This document shows, piece by piece, positions 23,601-33,152 of a stretch of 64,000 bases of DNA. The stretch is taken from positions 16,513,001-16,577,000 of the forward strand of contig JARWIR010000010.1 of the NCBI GenBank assembly GCA_029959085.1, in the 5' to 3' direction. Each line of letters opens with the position of its first letter. Positions within the stretch are counted from its first letter, which is position 1. The position numbers were made by a program, and so were the translations under genes. The notes under the pieces are model-generated. The model searched no databases. It was not told the DNA's origin and saw only the letters and a program-made list of their open reading frames with translations. This DNA is from Nemophila menziesii (lineage: Eukaryota > Streptophyta > Magnoliopsida > Boraginales > Hydrophyllaceae).

Positions 23601-24856
23601 GTTATTTATTTGAAGAAGTCTACATGACAGTACCTCAAGGGTTAAACACTCCACCAAACTCAGTTTGCAAATTGAGAAAGAGTTTGTATGGCCTGAAGCA
23701 AGCCTCAAGACAATGGTTTGCTAAACTCTCTATATCACTATTAAACTATGGTTTTGTTCACTCCAATAGTGACTATAGCCTTTTTATAAAGAAGTCCTCA
23801 TCAAATTTTATTGCTATACTAGTTTATGTTGATGATATAATCCTCATTAGTGACTCATTAATTGAAATTCAATCTCTAAAGGATTATCTTCATCAGGCTT
23901 TTACCATAAAAGATCTTGGTGAACTTAAATACTTTCTTGGTATAGAAGTAGCAAGGAGTGCTAAAGGTATATCACTTTGCCAAAGAAAGTTTGCACTAGA
24001 CATTCTTGAAGAATGTGGTGTCTCAGGATCAAAACCTGTAGCATTTCCAATGGAACAAAATTTAAAGCTTAAACAAGATTCCGAGGAGCTCATTGATAAT
24101 CCTACTTCTTATAGAAGACTAGTAGGGCGACTTCTCTATCTCACAATCACCATGCCTGACCTTGCTTTCTCAGTCAATTGTTTAAGTCAGTTCTTAGCTA
24201 AACCTTCAGTTAATCATTGGAATGCAGCTCAACGAATACTTAGATATACCAAATCCACTCCTGGACAAGGTATATTCTTCTCATCATCTTCAGAAATCAA
24301 ACTCAAAGCTTATTGCGATAGTGATTGGGCTGGTTGTGTTGATACAAGAAGGAGTATCACTGGTTTTTGCATTTTTCTTGGTGAATCATTAATCTCTTGG
24401 AAAAGTAAAAAACAAAGCACCATCAGTAAATCATCTGCTGAGGCTGAATACAGGGCTTTAGCTGCAACAACCTGTGAACTTCAGTGGATATTATATGCTC
24501 TTCATGATTATGGCTTCTCTCATGATCATCCTGCTCTAGTCTTTTCAGATAGCAAATCAGCTATTGCTATGTCCTCTAATCCAGTTCAACATGAAAGAAC
24601 TAAACATGTGGACATTGATTGCAAAATCACTCGAGAGAAAATTACATCTGGCACAATCAAGTTGTTTTATATTCCCTCAAATTTGCAACTTGCGGATATC
24701 TTTACTAAACCACTTGGTTCATTCCTATTTCATCACATCTTGTCCAAGCTGAACATTCTCAATATCCATGCTCAGCTTGTGGGGGGCTCTTGGAATACAA
24801 TCAAAGCTATAGAGAATCAAGAAATCAAGAATGTAACCGCAGGGACCGAAACGTAA
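20609..24856 (+). CDS. Copia Gag-Pol polyprotein, 1415 residues
   Basis: The polyprotein carries out reverse transcription and integration of the element. Domains in order: Gag (about 15-250, opening with the PYYLHPSENTGASLV and LNGDNYLSWSRA motifs typical of one plant copia gag type), CCHC knuckle CTHCGYNGHTVDKC (262-275), protease with DTGATDH (361-367), integrase zinc region HSRLGHPS...CDVC (488-520), integrase core Asp547, Asp610 and Glu643, GKKCIF-like segment (730s), RT with KARLVAKG, LDVNNAFLHG and YVDD (1073-1076), and RNase H with Asp1237, SSAEAEYRAL and DSKSAIA. All catalytic residues are present. The start is the first ATG after the primer site. The stop lies 69 bp inside the 3' LTR, so the last 22 or so residues are LTR-encoded. 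The length is normal for copia, with Gag and Pol in one frame. Confidence 0.97.
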   Translation: MPQNASILEDFTSPYYLHPSENTGASLVVEVLNGDNYLSWSRAIEIALAVKNKLGFVNGEITQPSLTDLALFNAWNRANNLVLSWLLNSISKEIRGSLLYVNSAFDLYNEIKIRFSKSNGTRVFQLEKELSSISQNSSSISEYFAQFKSLWDEHLHFRPLPSYSCGIMAQCTCKLFDSLVERQQHDFVIKFLIGLNDSYSAVRSQILLMDPMPHINSVFDMLIQEESQRSITNSTQQSYNQAFYVKNNSKPAYYSEKKKVVCTHCGYNGHTVDKCFQIHGYPIGWSGPKGKRNLNNSQSKANCVINDEPPPESKPLNLYEFTPEEVSKLMALAHGASTTSSAVHQVSLQEGNSHSSYWILDTGATDHLIYSPSYYTHDIYKVQVPVTLPNGQIVYATHKGNITINDQITLQNVLCVPLFKQNLLSISKLTKESNVLVVFFPSYCTLQDASTKKMIGIAYEKDGLYYLKSKCQVHSTSSNSTEKFDLWHSRLGHPSAAKLKALKTIDSNISFVPHNVCDVCHYAKKKRLTFPTSTSSSSHCFDLIHCDIWGPLKHVSHNGFRYFLTIVDDYTRCTWLYLMTHKSETHTHINTFYNLVLTQFNTKIKVLRSDNGAEFLLYDFYKAKGIIHQVICVETPQQNGLVERIHQHLLNTARSLMFQAKLPIIYWSEAVLTATHLINRLPTPLLHNISPYELLYNTPPKLNHLRVFGSLCYASTLSQNRAKFDPRARKCIFIGYPSATKGYKLLDINTSQIFVSRNVVFHETIFPFSQTTPPLNLHTFLFPPYSTNFTEHLTKPSSNTSPEPVHTSNPNSTTTTVPSQPTKSKRNRNPPSYLKDYITPHTSLCNSSSSTSLYPITDFLSSNQLSSSYFRFVASITSLTEPRTYKQASTSPDWMNAIHKELKALQDNNTWDIVPQSPNMNPIGCKWVFKLKYKADGTLERHKARLVAKGYNQQEGLDFFDTFSPVAKIVSIRLMVALASVNKWHLHQLDVNNAFLHGYLFEEVYMTVPQGLNTPPNSVCKLRKSLYGLKQASRQWFAKLSISLLNYGFVHSNSDYSLFIKKSSSNFIAILVYVDDIILISDSLIEIQSLKDYLHQAFTIKDLGELKYFLGIEVARSAKGISLCQRKFALDILEECGVSGSKPVAFPMEQNLKLKQDSEELIDNPTSYRRLVGRLLYLTITMPDLAFSVNCLSQFLAKPSVNHWNAAQRILRYTKSTPGQGIFFSSSSEIKLKAYCDSDWAGCVDTRRSITGFCIFLGESLISWKSKKQSTISKSSAEAEYRALAATTCELQWILYALHDYGFSHDHPALVFSDSKSAIAMSSNPVQHERTKHVDIDCKITREKITSGTIKLFYIPSNLQLADIFTKPLGSFLFHHILSKLNILNIHAQLVGGSWNTIKAIENQEIKNVTAGTET
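24776..24787 (+). promoter_or_regulatory. Polypurine tract of the copia element
   Basis: CTTGTGGGGGGC immediately precedes the 3' LTR; the G-run is the likely plus-strand primer. Confidence 0.7.
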
Positions 24857-25111
24857 ATATTAGAATAAGAGAATAAAAGTTAGTTACAAAGTTGTTATAC
24901 AGCTGTGAATTGTATCTAGACTTGATCATGATTAGAATTCATGATCTTAACATTGTATATATACTGAACTAGTGTAATTCATTTAGAATCTAATGAAATA
25001 AAGCAAATTGCTCTGATCTCTCTCTATCTCACTTCTTCTTCTTCTTCATATCTCCTCTGTAACCTTTTAAGCTCAATCCAGCTCTCCAATGGTGGATTAA
25101 GAAACTTTACA
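24788..25111 (+). repeat. 3' LTR of the copia element
   Basis: 324 bp. It differs from the 5' LTR at one site near 24870 and at two sites in the GCTCTGATCT segment near 25010. It contains the end and stop codon of the polyprotein. Confidence 0.95.
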
Positions 25112-25411
25112 GAAGCTGTTCGAGATGCTCGTATGAGCTATGTTTAAGGTGTTGTATAGAGCTTAGAAAAGGTCGGCTTATTTTGGATCAAAGGAGATCC
25201 TTTTTCTCACAGTGTATAGATAGAGGGTATAATTACATACATGGTGGAGATTCTTCAGATGAAGTTTATCGAATGGGACCCACTTCAGATATTAATGCAC
25301 GAGTTATTAAATGGAGTCCTAATGACGATCAGACCATTAGTTGTGCACCATTAGAAATGGGTGGATGTGGCAGCAGGTGTTTGTTAGAGCTAAAAAGTCT
25401 TCTTCCCAAAG

Positions 25412-25723
25412 GTACGGTAAAAGAGTTGCACATAAAAGCATATATATTTTTTAAGAGTACTTGAAAATATTAATTTTTTTTATATTTTTATAAATTTACT
25501 TGTTTTAAAAATAGCTATAAATTATATTAAACATATATAAAAAAAATATTCATGGCTTAAGTTAAAAATATTCATAATTAATTATGAAAATTATCAAACA
25601 TAAATTTTATTTGTAAAAAAAAAATCATATAAATATTAGTAAAAACAAAGAATTACAGTAGATAATATTAAAAACAAAATATAGTATATACTGTATCTAA
25701 TAAAAATAATGCCAAAATAATAT
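25412..25723. other. AT-rich intron-like sequence after the last JmjC-type exon
   Basis: It begins with a plausible 5' splice site (AAAG|GTACGG) and holds no further exon. It ends at the target duplication of the next transposon. Confidence 0.5.
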
Positions 25724-25732
25724 TAAAAATAA

Positions 25733-27167
25733 GAGATTATTACCCAAAGGGTCTTGAAAAGACCACCTCGTGACCTAAGGAGACCGGCTCTATAGCCTCT
25801 TCTTACGAAAGGCCACAAACTAAATTTAACACTATAGCCTGATTTCCCAATTACTTTCCTACCCTTTTTTATTCTCTATATATACTAAATATTATCATAA
25901 TATCTTTTAAATCCTAAATTACATTTTCAGAAATATTTCTCTCTCACTTTCTACCTCTCTCCTCACCTCTTACAATCAACGCCTCTCTTCTCCACTCCAT
26001 AATATTCCTTCTTTCCATTGCTTCACTTGAAGCACGCAGCCACCAAGCAACCGAAGAAGAGAGCGCGGAGAAGAAGACCATTGGCATGAACTTCGATGAA
26101 TACCGCAGTGAAGGTGGAGATTTGACCGATCCGAAATAGAGTTTCGATCTAGGGTTCCGCCATGGAAGGAAGAAATTGATCTGCTGCACAATAATCTCTA
26201 AGATCGGATTTGAAAGCCATGGATAAACGAAGTTGTTTTTGTGCTTATATTTGTGAAGAAAAAGCTTGGATCTCCGGTAGCAAGTCGATTCGAGATGCTC
26301 AGCAAGTTTATGTAGCAGATTTGTTCTTGTTTCGTGTTTATGTTTATTTTTTTGGTCTTTTGCGCTCAGAACTTTTGCACACAGAACTTTTTGCGCTCAA
26401 CACTGTTGGCGATTAAAAATATGGCGTTAATGGAACTTTTGCACTCAGACTCAGAACTTTTGCACTCAGACTCAGAACTTTTGCGCTCAACACTGTTGGC
26501 GATTAAAAATCTGGCGTTAATGGAACTTTTGCACTCAGACTCAGAACTTTTGCACTCAGACTCAGAACTTTTGCACTCAGACTCAAAACTTTTGCACTCA
26601 GACTCAGAACTTTTGCACTCATACTCAGAACTTTTGCACTCATACTCAGAACTTTTGCACTCAGACTCTGAACTTTTGCGCTCAACACTGTTGGCGATTA
26701 AAAATCTGGCGTTAATGGAACTTTTGCACTCAGACTCAGAACTTTTGCACTCAGACTCAGAACTTTTGCACTCATACTCAGAACTTTTGCACTCAGACTC
26801 AGAACTTTTTTCCAGACTCAGAACTATTTTCCAGACTCAGAACTTTTTTCCACACTCAGAACTTTTTCCGGCGGTGGCCGGAGGCGGCCGGCGGTGATCG
26901 GTGGTTGTGGTCGGAGCTGGAAAATATTTGATAATTAATGAAAGAGGAGAGAGAAAAAATGATAAAGGAGGAGAGAGATTAATGGTAATGGAGGAGAGAG
27001 AGTAATGGTAGTGGAGGAGAGAGAAATAATCTATTTTTTTGTCTTATATGCACTAGAAGGGTAGTTATGACATTGGACATTTTATTGGCCTTTAAGAAGG
27101 AGAGAGGAATTGACTAGCTCCTAAGTGGCACATTGATTTTTCTCAAGTCTTCTTGGGTAATTGACCC
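25733..27167. mobile_element. 1435-bp Mutator-like element with internal minisatellite
   Basis: It is flanked by the 9-bp direct repeat TAAAAATAA (25724-25732 and 27168-27176). The terminal inverted repeats are imperfect: GAGATTATTACCCAAAGGGT at the left and, on the - strand, GGGTCAATTACCCAAGAAGA at the right, with similarity for about 45 bp. No transposase is encoded. The interior has a CT-rich stretch (25925-26010), an open segment starting with ATG at 26210, a 21-bp minisatellite and a GC-rich GGCGG patch (26865-26925). The interior could be captured gene sequence; I do not recognise its source. Confidence 0.8.
26362..26868. repeat. 21-bp minisatellite with 48-bp spacer blocks
   Basis: The unit is CTTTTGCACTCAGACTCAGAA, giving the heptapeptide LLHSDSE on the + strand and repeats of SLSAKVL on the - strand. 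Three copies of a spacer (GCGCTCAACACTGTTGGCGA, TTAAAAATCTGGCGTTAATG) divide it, so there is higher-order structure. Both strands stay open because the unit length is a multiple of 3 and lacks stops. This does not by itself make it a gene. Confidence 0.9.
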
Positions 27168-27176
27168 TAAAAATAA

Positions 27177-27817
27177 AGTTAAAGACACAGAAAATAATAA
27201 TTAATTCATCCAGCAAAGCTCTCTATCCGATGAACGACATACCATCAGAGACTCTTTTGTCCCCCAATTACACCGATGGCACGGCAAATAGGAGTTCGCC
27301 GCACCACGAATCCACCAGAGCTCTTTTGGATAATATACTCGCTGGCCACATAGAAGAAGCAACGCGAAGCAGTTTTCGAAGCCACCGGGAAGGAAAGGTC
27401 TTTATCTGTAAATATTATTCTTCGACGACTTGAGCATATATTCTTCTCCTACGAATCAGAAAAAATATTCTCCGGGACAGTGTTGTTCTCAAAAAATGAA
27501 TCGTAAGTTGTATACTTTCTTCTTCTCCTTCTCCTTCCGAGAACTGAAACTTGATTAGTGAGTTTTTTAATTTCTTAAGGAATGCGTGTGGTACTAAAGT
27601 GGTTTGTTTTGTATGAATATGCTGCTTCAGAGATTTTTGATAAGGCATTTTGAGCTTTTTGTTGTTGTTACCGTACATTGAGGTGTTGTGAAGAATTTGA
27701 GTTCCATCTCTTACATTTTGTTTTATAGCACCTAGGTGTTTGTTTTTTGGTTTCATAGAAATTACTCTAATATTCTACTAGGTTTCAATTCCAATTCATA
27801 TATATGATATTAATTGA
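27177..27817 (+). other. Exon-like segment of unknown origin upstream of ClpX pieces
   Basis: An open stretch with an ATG near 27231 ends at GGAAAG|GTCTTT near 27399, a plausible 5' splice site. It reads MNDIPSETLLSPNYTDG, then ALLDNILAGHIEEATRSSF. I do not recognise it. From 27400 to 27817 the sequence is intron-like. Confidence 0.3.
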
Positions 27818-28487
27818 AAGGACATGAAGCATCACTTGCAAAGACATTAGATCGTATTGTAAATGTACCTTTAGTCATTGCAGATGCAACTTCTTTAACC
27901 TTTTATTTGCTTGATTCTAAGTTGCTCATACTAATTTGTCACGTTTTTTTTTTTTTTGGCTCCAGGCAGGATATGTTGGTGAAGATGCGGAGTCTGTGTT
28001 GTTCAATTTGCTCAAGGTACACATATTTAAATCCATATGAACATTTTATTTCCAAGTTATGAAGTTTTAGGATCTTGATTTGGCAAAATAAGATACTATT
28101 GGGTTTGTTCTCAAGTTGCTTCTTAACTGTTGAAGCAGCTCAGCAAGGGATTGTGTACATTGATGAAATTGATAAGATAACAAAAAAGGCCACCGAGTTG
28201 ACTTTTCTGTTTTTAATTGTATTGGGAAATTTAATTATATAGTGTAACATTTCTTTAAATTGAATTTTTTGCAGGCACAGAATTGGAATATTGGGAGAGA
28301 TGTTTCTGGAGAAGAGGGCTACTTAAAATTCTTGAAGGAACTGTACATTCTTCTTTTTCAAGTGATCATGTACTGTTTTTTTAAATGATAAATATATTAA
28401 TGATTATTTTAGAGTTTGTATTGGGGTAGATCATGAGTGTACCAGATAACAGAGCTCAAAGGCAGCAACTTTGTGATAGCATTCAAG
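27818..28487 (+). pseudogene. ClpX (mitochondrial Clp ATPase subunit) gene fragment
   Basis: Spliced-gene remains match the AAA+ core of ClpX, the unfoldase of the ClpXP protease. About 27818-27900 carries LAKTLDRIVNVPLVIADATS; 27966-28016 carries AGYVGEDAESVLFNLLK; 28131-28200 carries AAQQGIVYIDEIDKITKKA (Walker B intact); 28275-28345 carries NIGRDVSGE and a shifted LLKILEGT; 28430-28487 carries VPDNRAQ...DSIQ. The Walker A loop is degraded, since the Gly-Lys-Thr is missing. A deletion shifts the frame in the fourth piece. The N-terminal zinc finger and the C-terminal half are absent. It is a fragment, not a working gene. Confidence 0.8.
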
Positions 28488-28920
28488 TATGTGTTTTCTC
28501 TCTCAACTTCATATATTTGTGCTTTTCGACATGACTCTTGTTGATGATGGAAATTATACCGAGGCCACTGAAGGCCAACTGATTCTTTTACTGGTTTTAA
28601 TTTTGATTTTCCTTTTTAGTTTTGCAGTAGATTTGAGTATTGTTTGTGTATTCTGGCTAAATTTGTAGGTATACCAGCTTCTAGGTGACATAGAGCTAGA
28701 TTTCGATGATTCCATGTATGTGTTTTTTTGCCTCATCAAGTCCCTTATCTTTACACTTTTGACAAAAACACCCTTATCTTTAAAATGTGACATTTTGATC
28801 CTTTATCATACGTTTTTGTGCTTCATACATTCCTGAGAATGATTTTGTGACTGCTTGGTCTCTTATGTTCGTAATTTTGTTGTTATAATTTTGTGACTGC
28901 TTGGTATGGATTCATAATAG
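28488..28920. other. Junction between ClpX pieces and AP180-like exons
   Basis: Mostly intron-like. One short exon-like block (AG|GTATACCAGCTTCTAGG ... GATTCCAT|GTATGTG, near 28670-28715) is of unknown origin. From about 28900 the sequence becomes collinear with copy 2. Confidence 0.4.
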
Positions 28921-29286
28921 GTGGAGCCAACCTGCAAGCTTCGACTACTCCAAATTTAGAGAATGAGAGTACAGGTTGGGAGCTGGCACTTGACGAGAGT
29001 GCAACAAATACTAACAAACTGGTATCTATTGTATTGCTAATTATTATACACTTAGTTAATTTTAACGTTTCATGCTCTTAAAAATTCATTTTATCTCATC
29101 GTCTAGGCCGGTGGGCTGGACAGTCTTTATGAAGACTGTTCAATGAGCTATAACCCGTTCTATCTTTCCAATGAGCAAGAGCAGATGATAATGATGACCC
29201 CACAACAACAGGCACAAGATACAAACCCTTTTCATGATTCCTATATGCCTGTGCAAGCATATAATCCTTTTACAAGCCTCATGTAA
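28921..29286 (+). pseudogene. C-terminal exons of an AP180-type clathrin assembly protein, copy 1
   Basis: Exon 28921-29021 (101 bp) and terminal exon 29107-29286 (180 bp) are joined by a GT-AG intron. They encode GANLQASTTPNLENES, a TGWELAL motif, LAGGLDSLYED-type sequence, and an NPF-containing tail (NPFYL, TNPFHD, NPFTSLM) before TAA. This is the disordered clathrin/adaptor-binding tail of plant ANTH-domain (AP180/CALM-like) proteins, which recruit clathrin at membranes. The ANTH domain and the exon PPSSFLQ...YVREE found in copy 2 are missing here; ClpX-like exons precede instead. The frame is intact over both exons, so this is a fragment that could be part of a chimeric transcript. Confidence 0.75.
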
Positions 29287-30023
29287 GGGTCAATTTATGA
29301 ATGGAAGTTCAACTTGATGTTGTGATGATAATGTGAAGAATAGAGATGTGAATGTCTTGTGTAAGGGAAAGAATTAGGAGAGAATATTTGTTTGATAATT
29401 AGGTAGATGGAGGCCCTTTGGTATTGTCATTTTATTTAGTATTAGTATTTTGAAGGTAGAGGGACAATTTTTTCTTTTCTTTTTTAGGAGTAGGATTATG
29501 TGTAATGGTTAATTATTTTTTTAATATCTGCATATCTAATATTTTTTCGATTATTCAGTTAATCTTATGTTATTCCCTTTGGGTTTTCCTGGTCCCTCTC
29601 TCCATTCTCTTTCTCAGGCGAGCTGTTTGGACTTCATCTTCTCAAGCGTCCATTTACGGAATTCTACTAAGGTTACTTTTGTTTGTTTCTTTAGCTTCTT
29701 TTATATTTTCTTTATTTATCATTTTTTATAGTATATCAAATTTTTTGTTTAACATCCAAATTTTGTTCTGCCATAAAATTATATTGACCTATCGTCAATT
29801 TCCAAGAGGTCATATGCATCAAAGCAACACTGACAGCTATTTCTTAGAGGCTTAAAGGTCAACTAAGAAAGTTGCGTAGGACTCATTCTTCAGTATTAAA
29901 AATCTTTACACCCCAATACAATAGCACTCCAAACAAAATATTGGTATATACCCAGGGTTGCCTACAAGGAAGCAGGTTTAAGCACACCAAGAAAAACATA
30001 ACCCTTATTGGTGTCGTTTAGGG
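29287..30023. other. Downstream flank of AP180-like exons
   Basis: A 3' UTR-like AT-rich segment. It contains the empty site GAATTCTACTAAGG near 29664, where copy 2 carries the 52542-54235 element. No other gene is seen. Confidence 0.6.
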
Positions 30024-31346
30024 TGTGATAAAATAATAGATAAAAAAGTGCAAATAAACACCCTAGACTACACGTTACTCACTACAAATATTACAGATCG
30101 TATGCAAGTTTTAATGATAAATAGAGTTTGTTCCTCAGAGACTACGGAAATTAGAGAGAACTTGTGCAAATATCACAAGCAAATAAGAAAGCTAAAATAA
30201 TTATAAGCAAGAAGTAAAAGACAATAGTTTTTGTTTGGTTTCTGATAAGAAAAATTAACTAATAAAATAAAGACAGAAAAGTAAATAAGAAGAGACGATA
30301 GTATAAGAGTTTAGCTCGAGATATAGCAAGTAATCCCCACTAGTCTTGTTTATTTTAATAATGTAAGGGAGAATTATGTAGAATTGCAATAACCAGGATT
30401 CTAAATTCCTCCTAACCCCCTTCCGGGTGGATTTACGTGGTAACCTCACAATTACCAGGGGACTTAACTAAGGTGCTCCTACGCCATTATGTTCTTAGAT
30501 GAGACTGGCCTACAATAATGATCGGTGGTCAAATCCAATCCTAATAGCTATTTAGTTAGGCAAGCCCGTCGAGATCACTACCGTGCACTAGACGTTTATG
30601 TGGTGTTTTAATAATTAGACACCCCTTCCGGGTGACCATCTAACTACTATTAAGGTAATCCTATACGTTTCGCACCACAAGGAAAACAACCAATAAATCA
30701 AAGCACATAAAATAGAGAATAAAACACTAATTTATTTAAATATTATAATCCGAATCAAAATAGATGTAAAAAAAGTGTAGGGTTCATACCCATATGCTAA
30801 ATCTCAAACTAAAATAAATTTAGTTCATACTAGAGAAAGAAAAGAAAACAATTACAAATTTAAAGGCTTGCGAAGACATAATCTGAGGCCCAGCTCCTTT
30901 CACACTTCTCTTCTCTTGTTGTAAGCTTCCTCTTGGCTTAAGGATTGGCCGATGATGTGTTTCTACTTTATAGAGGGTGTATTTATATGGTTTTCCTAAA
31001 CCTAGGTCGTATTCTTGGAGTAGAGGGCAAGTAATTGGACTCTTTTCCAAATCAAATTCGTTTTCCTAAAATATAGAAAAGGTAAAAACTGCTGCTGTTT
31101 TGTTTTGGGCATAACACCTTCGTTTTTACTCCGATTTCCGTCCACTTTATATCGAAACGACGACCGACGACGTCGAAGAGATTTACAATTTTGCTTCAGA
31201 TCGTTCTTCCGAATTCCCAGATGCTTTTGAGTTATGATCGCTTTAGTGGGCGTAACTGTTGAAATTCAGATTTACTTGGCAAATTTTCCTTTCCTATTTA
31301 ACCTTTATTTCATTTTATCTCCAATTTCGATCATTATATTCTTTTC
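30024..31346 (-). repeat. Athila-type LTR (solo or truncated), copy 1
   Basis: It starts TGTGATAAAATAAT and has the layout of the minus-orientation LTRs in this window, including CCCCTTCCGGGTGGA and CTTCCGGGTGACC segments comparable to CCCCGTCAGGGTGGA in the young LTRs. The right end is approximate, where the 100-bp repeat resumes. The copy 2 counterpart starts at 54602. Short - strand frames inside are not genes. Confidence 0.5.
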
Positions 31347-31628
31347 CTTTGATCTAAAACCTCTGAAGGTTATCATGGCCGAAATGAGAAACCTTGGTTA
31401 AATTTCTTAGAAAGGTTATCGATTATGAAATTTTTCCATCAACATGGAACTTCGACCTACAACCTATGAATGTTAACACGCTTGATCGCTCTCTCATAAA
31501 GGTTACCAAGTATGAAAGTATCCCATCAACTTGGAACTTTAAAATAAAACCTATGAAGGCTTACATAGTTGATCCAAGAAACCTCGGTTCAGTCTCTCAG
31601 AAAGGTTATCAAATATAAAATTATTCCA
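31347..31628. repeat. Remnant units of the 100-bp tandem repeat
   Basis: About two and a half units of the array described at 11780-13890, interrupted at the right by an LTR. Confidence 0.7.
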
Positions 31629-33152
31629 TGATGTATCTCTTTTTGTGATGTATTAATCCATTCTTGATACATTATTTTGGGAGTGTATTGGGCCTAAGTG
31701 AGTGATTTTCCCTTAATATTATCTATATTGTACTTTTGCCTCTAATTTTGGTCATATTACTATTTGTAGAGATTTTATTCCTTAATTGTGTCTTAAGTGT
31801 GTAGATTTTAGGTACATGGTTGACACAAGGTTAAAAGATCAAGAGAAGAATTAAAAAAGTCAAGATAAACCCAAGCCAAGGCGTAATCTGAGCCTAGATT
31901 CACGTTGGGAATTTAGAGCATTTTCTAGAGATATCTTTACGTCATATTGTTTAAGACACCACAGATTATTGGTAAGAGCTTTGGAACTGGTTTCTTTTGA
32001 TTTAAAAGGGGCTTAAAGTCAGGGTCTCTCGAGAGGTGAAAGAAGTCATTTCGGAGTTGAGATGTAGAAGTTATTCCATTTTATTCCACAGTGACTCAAA
32101 CTTGTCCAACTTTAGCTAAACGCGGGTTGGACCGGTCTAAACCTAATTAAGTGAGCTTAAGGGGGCTCAAGTTTTTTTTATATAAGTCTTTTAGAAACTC
32201 CCTTTTCATTATCTATCAAATACAACTCATAACCATCATTATTCTATATTAAGGGGAGCAAGAGCCGAAGAGAAGGAGAGAAGAAAAAAGCAGGGTTTGT
32301 CGATAAACCAGCGATTCTTCCTCAACAATTCGTCGAATCATCTCTTCCTTAAGAGTAACAATCATTTATTATTTCTTTTAATTATGATTCTTCCAATATT
32401 ATCTATTATTTTTATTTCTTAACTAAACCCTCATTGCTTGAGGTTGCTTATGTAAGAAATTATGCTAAGTTGGTTAATTGCTTTATTGACTTTGGGAAAT
32501 GTTTAATTTAGTTTGATGTTTATTTAATTTCGTTTACTATATGATTGTTTTAATACTACCTATATTCTGGCCATATAGTGGGTAGTTTAGGTAATCAAAT
32601 TTGGCACCACTATGAGTTTTAATTGCAGACATAGCATATAGGCGTCTAGTATGCAGTAGTGAACCGAGAGGTCTTGCCTAGCTAGATAGTCAATAGATTT
32701 AGAACTTAAATCATCCAAAGACATTTTAGGGTCATTCGGGAAGGGCCTCTAGTGAAGGAGGGTTGCCTTCTAACCTAGCAACAGATGTTAGAAGGATTGG
32801 TGAATCTCGGCTAATGCAAATTACCAACTCAACTTAATCGATAAAACAATTAACTTAGAGGTATGGGACTAGTAGCAATTCTTCAAACAACTTTCTCATC
32901 TTTAAGTTCATATTTTATTTGCTTAGCTCTTTACTTTCATTATTAGTTTAAATCTTGTTACTTATATACTTTAGTTCTTAACAATTGAAAACCAAATAAA
33001 TATTTTCTTGTTTAAGCTTACGATTAACTTATTCATATTTCAAAGTCTACATATTTACACTACTCAAAGCATAATTATCTACATTTATGGAGCCGCTCAC
33101 CTAGATATGGTTCGAGCTATCTAGAAGTTAATGTAGATATGCGACGCCTACT
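31629..33152 (+). repeat. 5' LTR of a second + strand gypsy remnant, copy 1
   Basis: It starts TGATGTATCTC, close to the TGATGTCTCC family start, and ends near GCGACGCCTAC. In copy 2 the end reads CGCCTACA followed by ATTTTTTTTGG, which is how the LTR-to-primer-site junction looks in Athila-type elements. The tRNA-Asp primer site is replaced by a LINE fragment. The coding remnant at 33684-35300 is the likely body of this element. Confidence 0.6.

Larger units (their letters stand above)
20217..25111 (+). mobile_element. Intact young Ty1/copia retrotransposon
   Basis: Its length is 4895 bp. The 324-bp LTRs (20217-20540 and 24788-25111) differ at only 3 positions. It is flanked by the 5-bp duplication GAAGC (20212-20216 and 25112-25116). 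A primer site, one uninterrupted polyprotein ORF and a purine tract are all in place, so the element looks recently active and possibly autonomous. It lies in sense orientation inside an exon of a JmjC-type pseudogene. Both LTRs start TC rather than the usual TG. Confidence 0.95.
18930..25411 (+). pseudogene. JmjC-type histone demethylase gene fragment, split by copia
   Basis: Exon-like blocks with GT/AG borders are 18930-19358, 19441-19572, 19654-19753, 19834-19968, 20037-20100, 20177-20216 and 25117-25411. They encode the N-terminal zinc-binding region of plant JMJ25/IBM1-type lysine demethylases: CHQCRRNS, PCTKCNKKLYCIQCIKQWYP, CCPFCRGNCNCNICLHS, CSRCSYELCLRCC and HGGD...CAPLEMGGCG. The order matches that family, whose catalytic JmjC domain lies further downstream and is absent here. 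A 19-bp tandem duplication (19470-19488 and 19489-19507) puts a TAG into the frame, a frameshift occurs near 19880, and a copia element sits in the sixth exon. The sequence diverges from any exon after 25411. It is a dead, truncated copy. Confidence 0.75.

Noticed and set aside
21206..24093. Antisense frames within the copia polyprotein
   Set aside because: Shadows of the 1415-codon ORF without domains.
26334..26897. 187-residue open frame of LLHSDSE repeats as a gene
   Set aside because: The frame is a product of a stop-free 21-bp minisatellite inside a MULE; the opposite strand is open too.
27818..29286. Helitron carrying several gene pieces
   Set aside because: The mosaic of gene fragments suggested one, but I found no 5' TC plus 3' hairpin-CTRR pair with matching limits in both copies.
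31394..31618. 74-residue frame also present at 55972-56196
   Set aside because: Identical frames occur only because the block is duplicated; the sequence is the 100-bp satellite.
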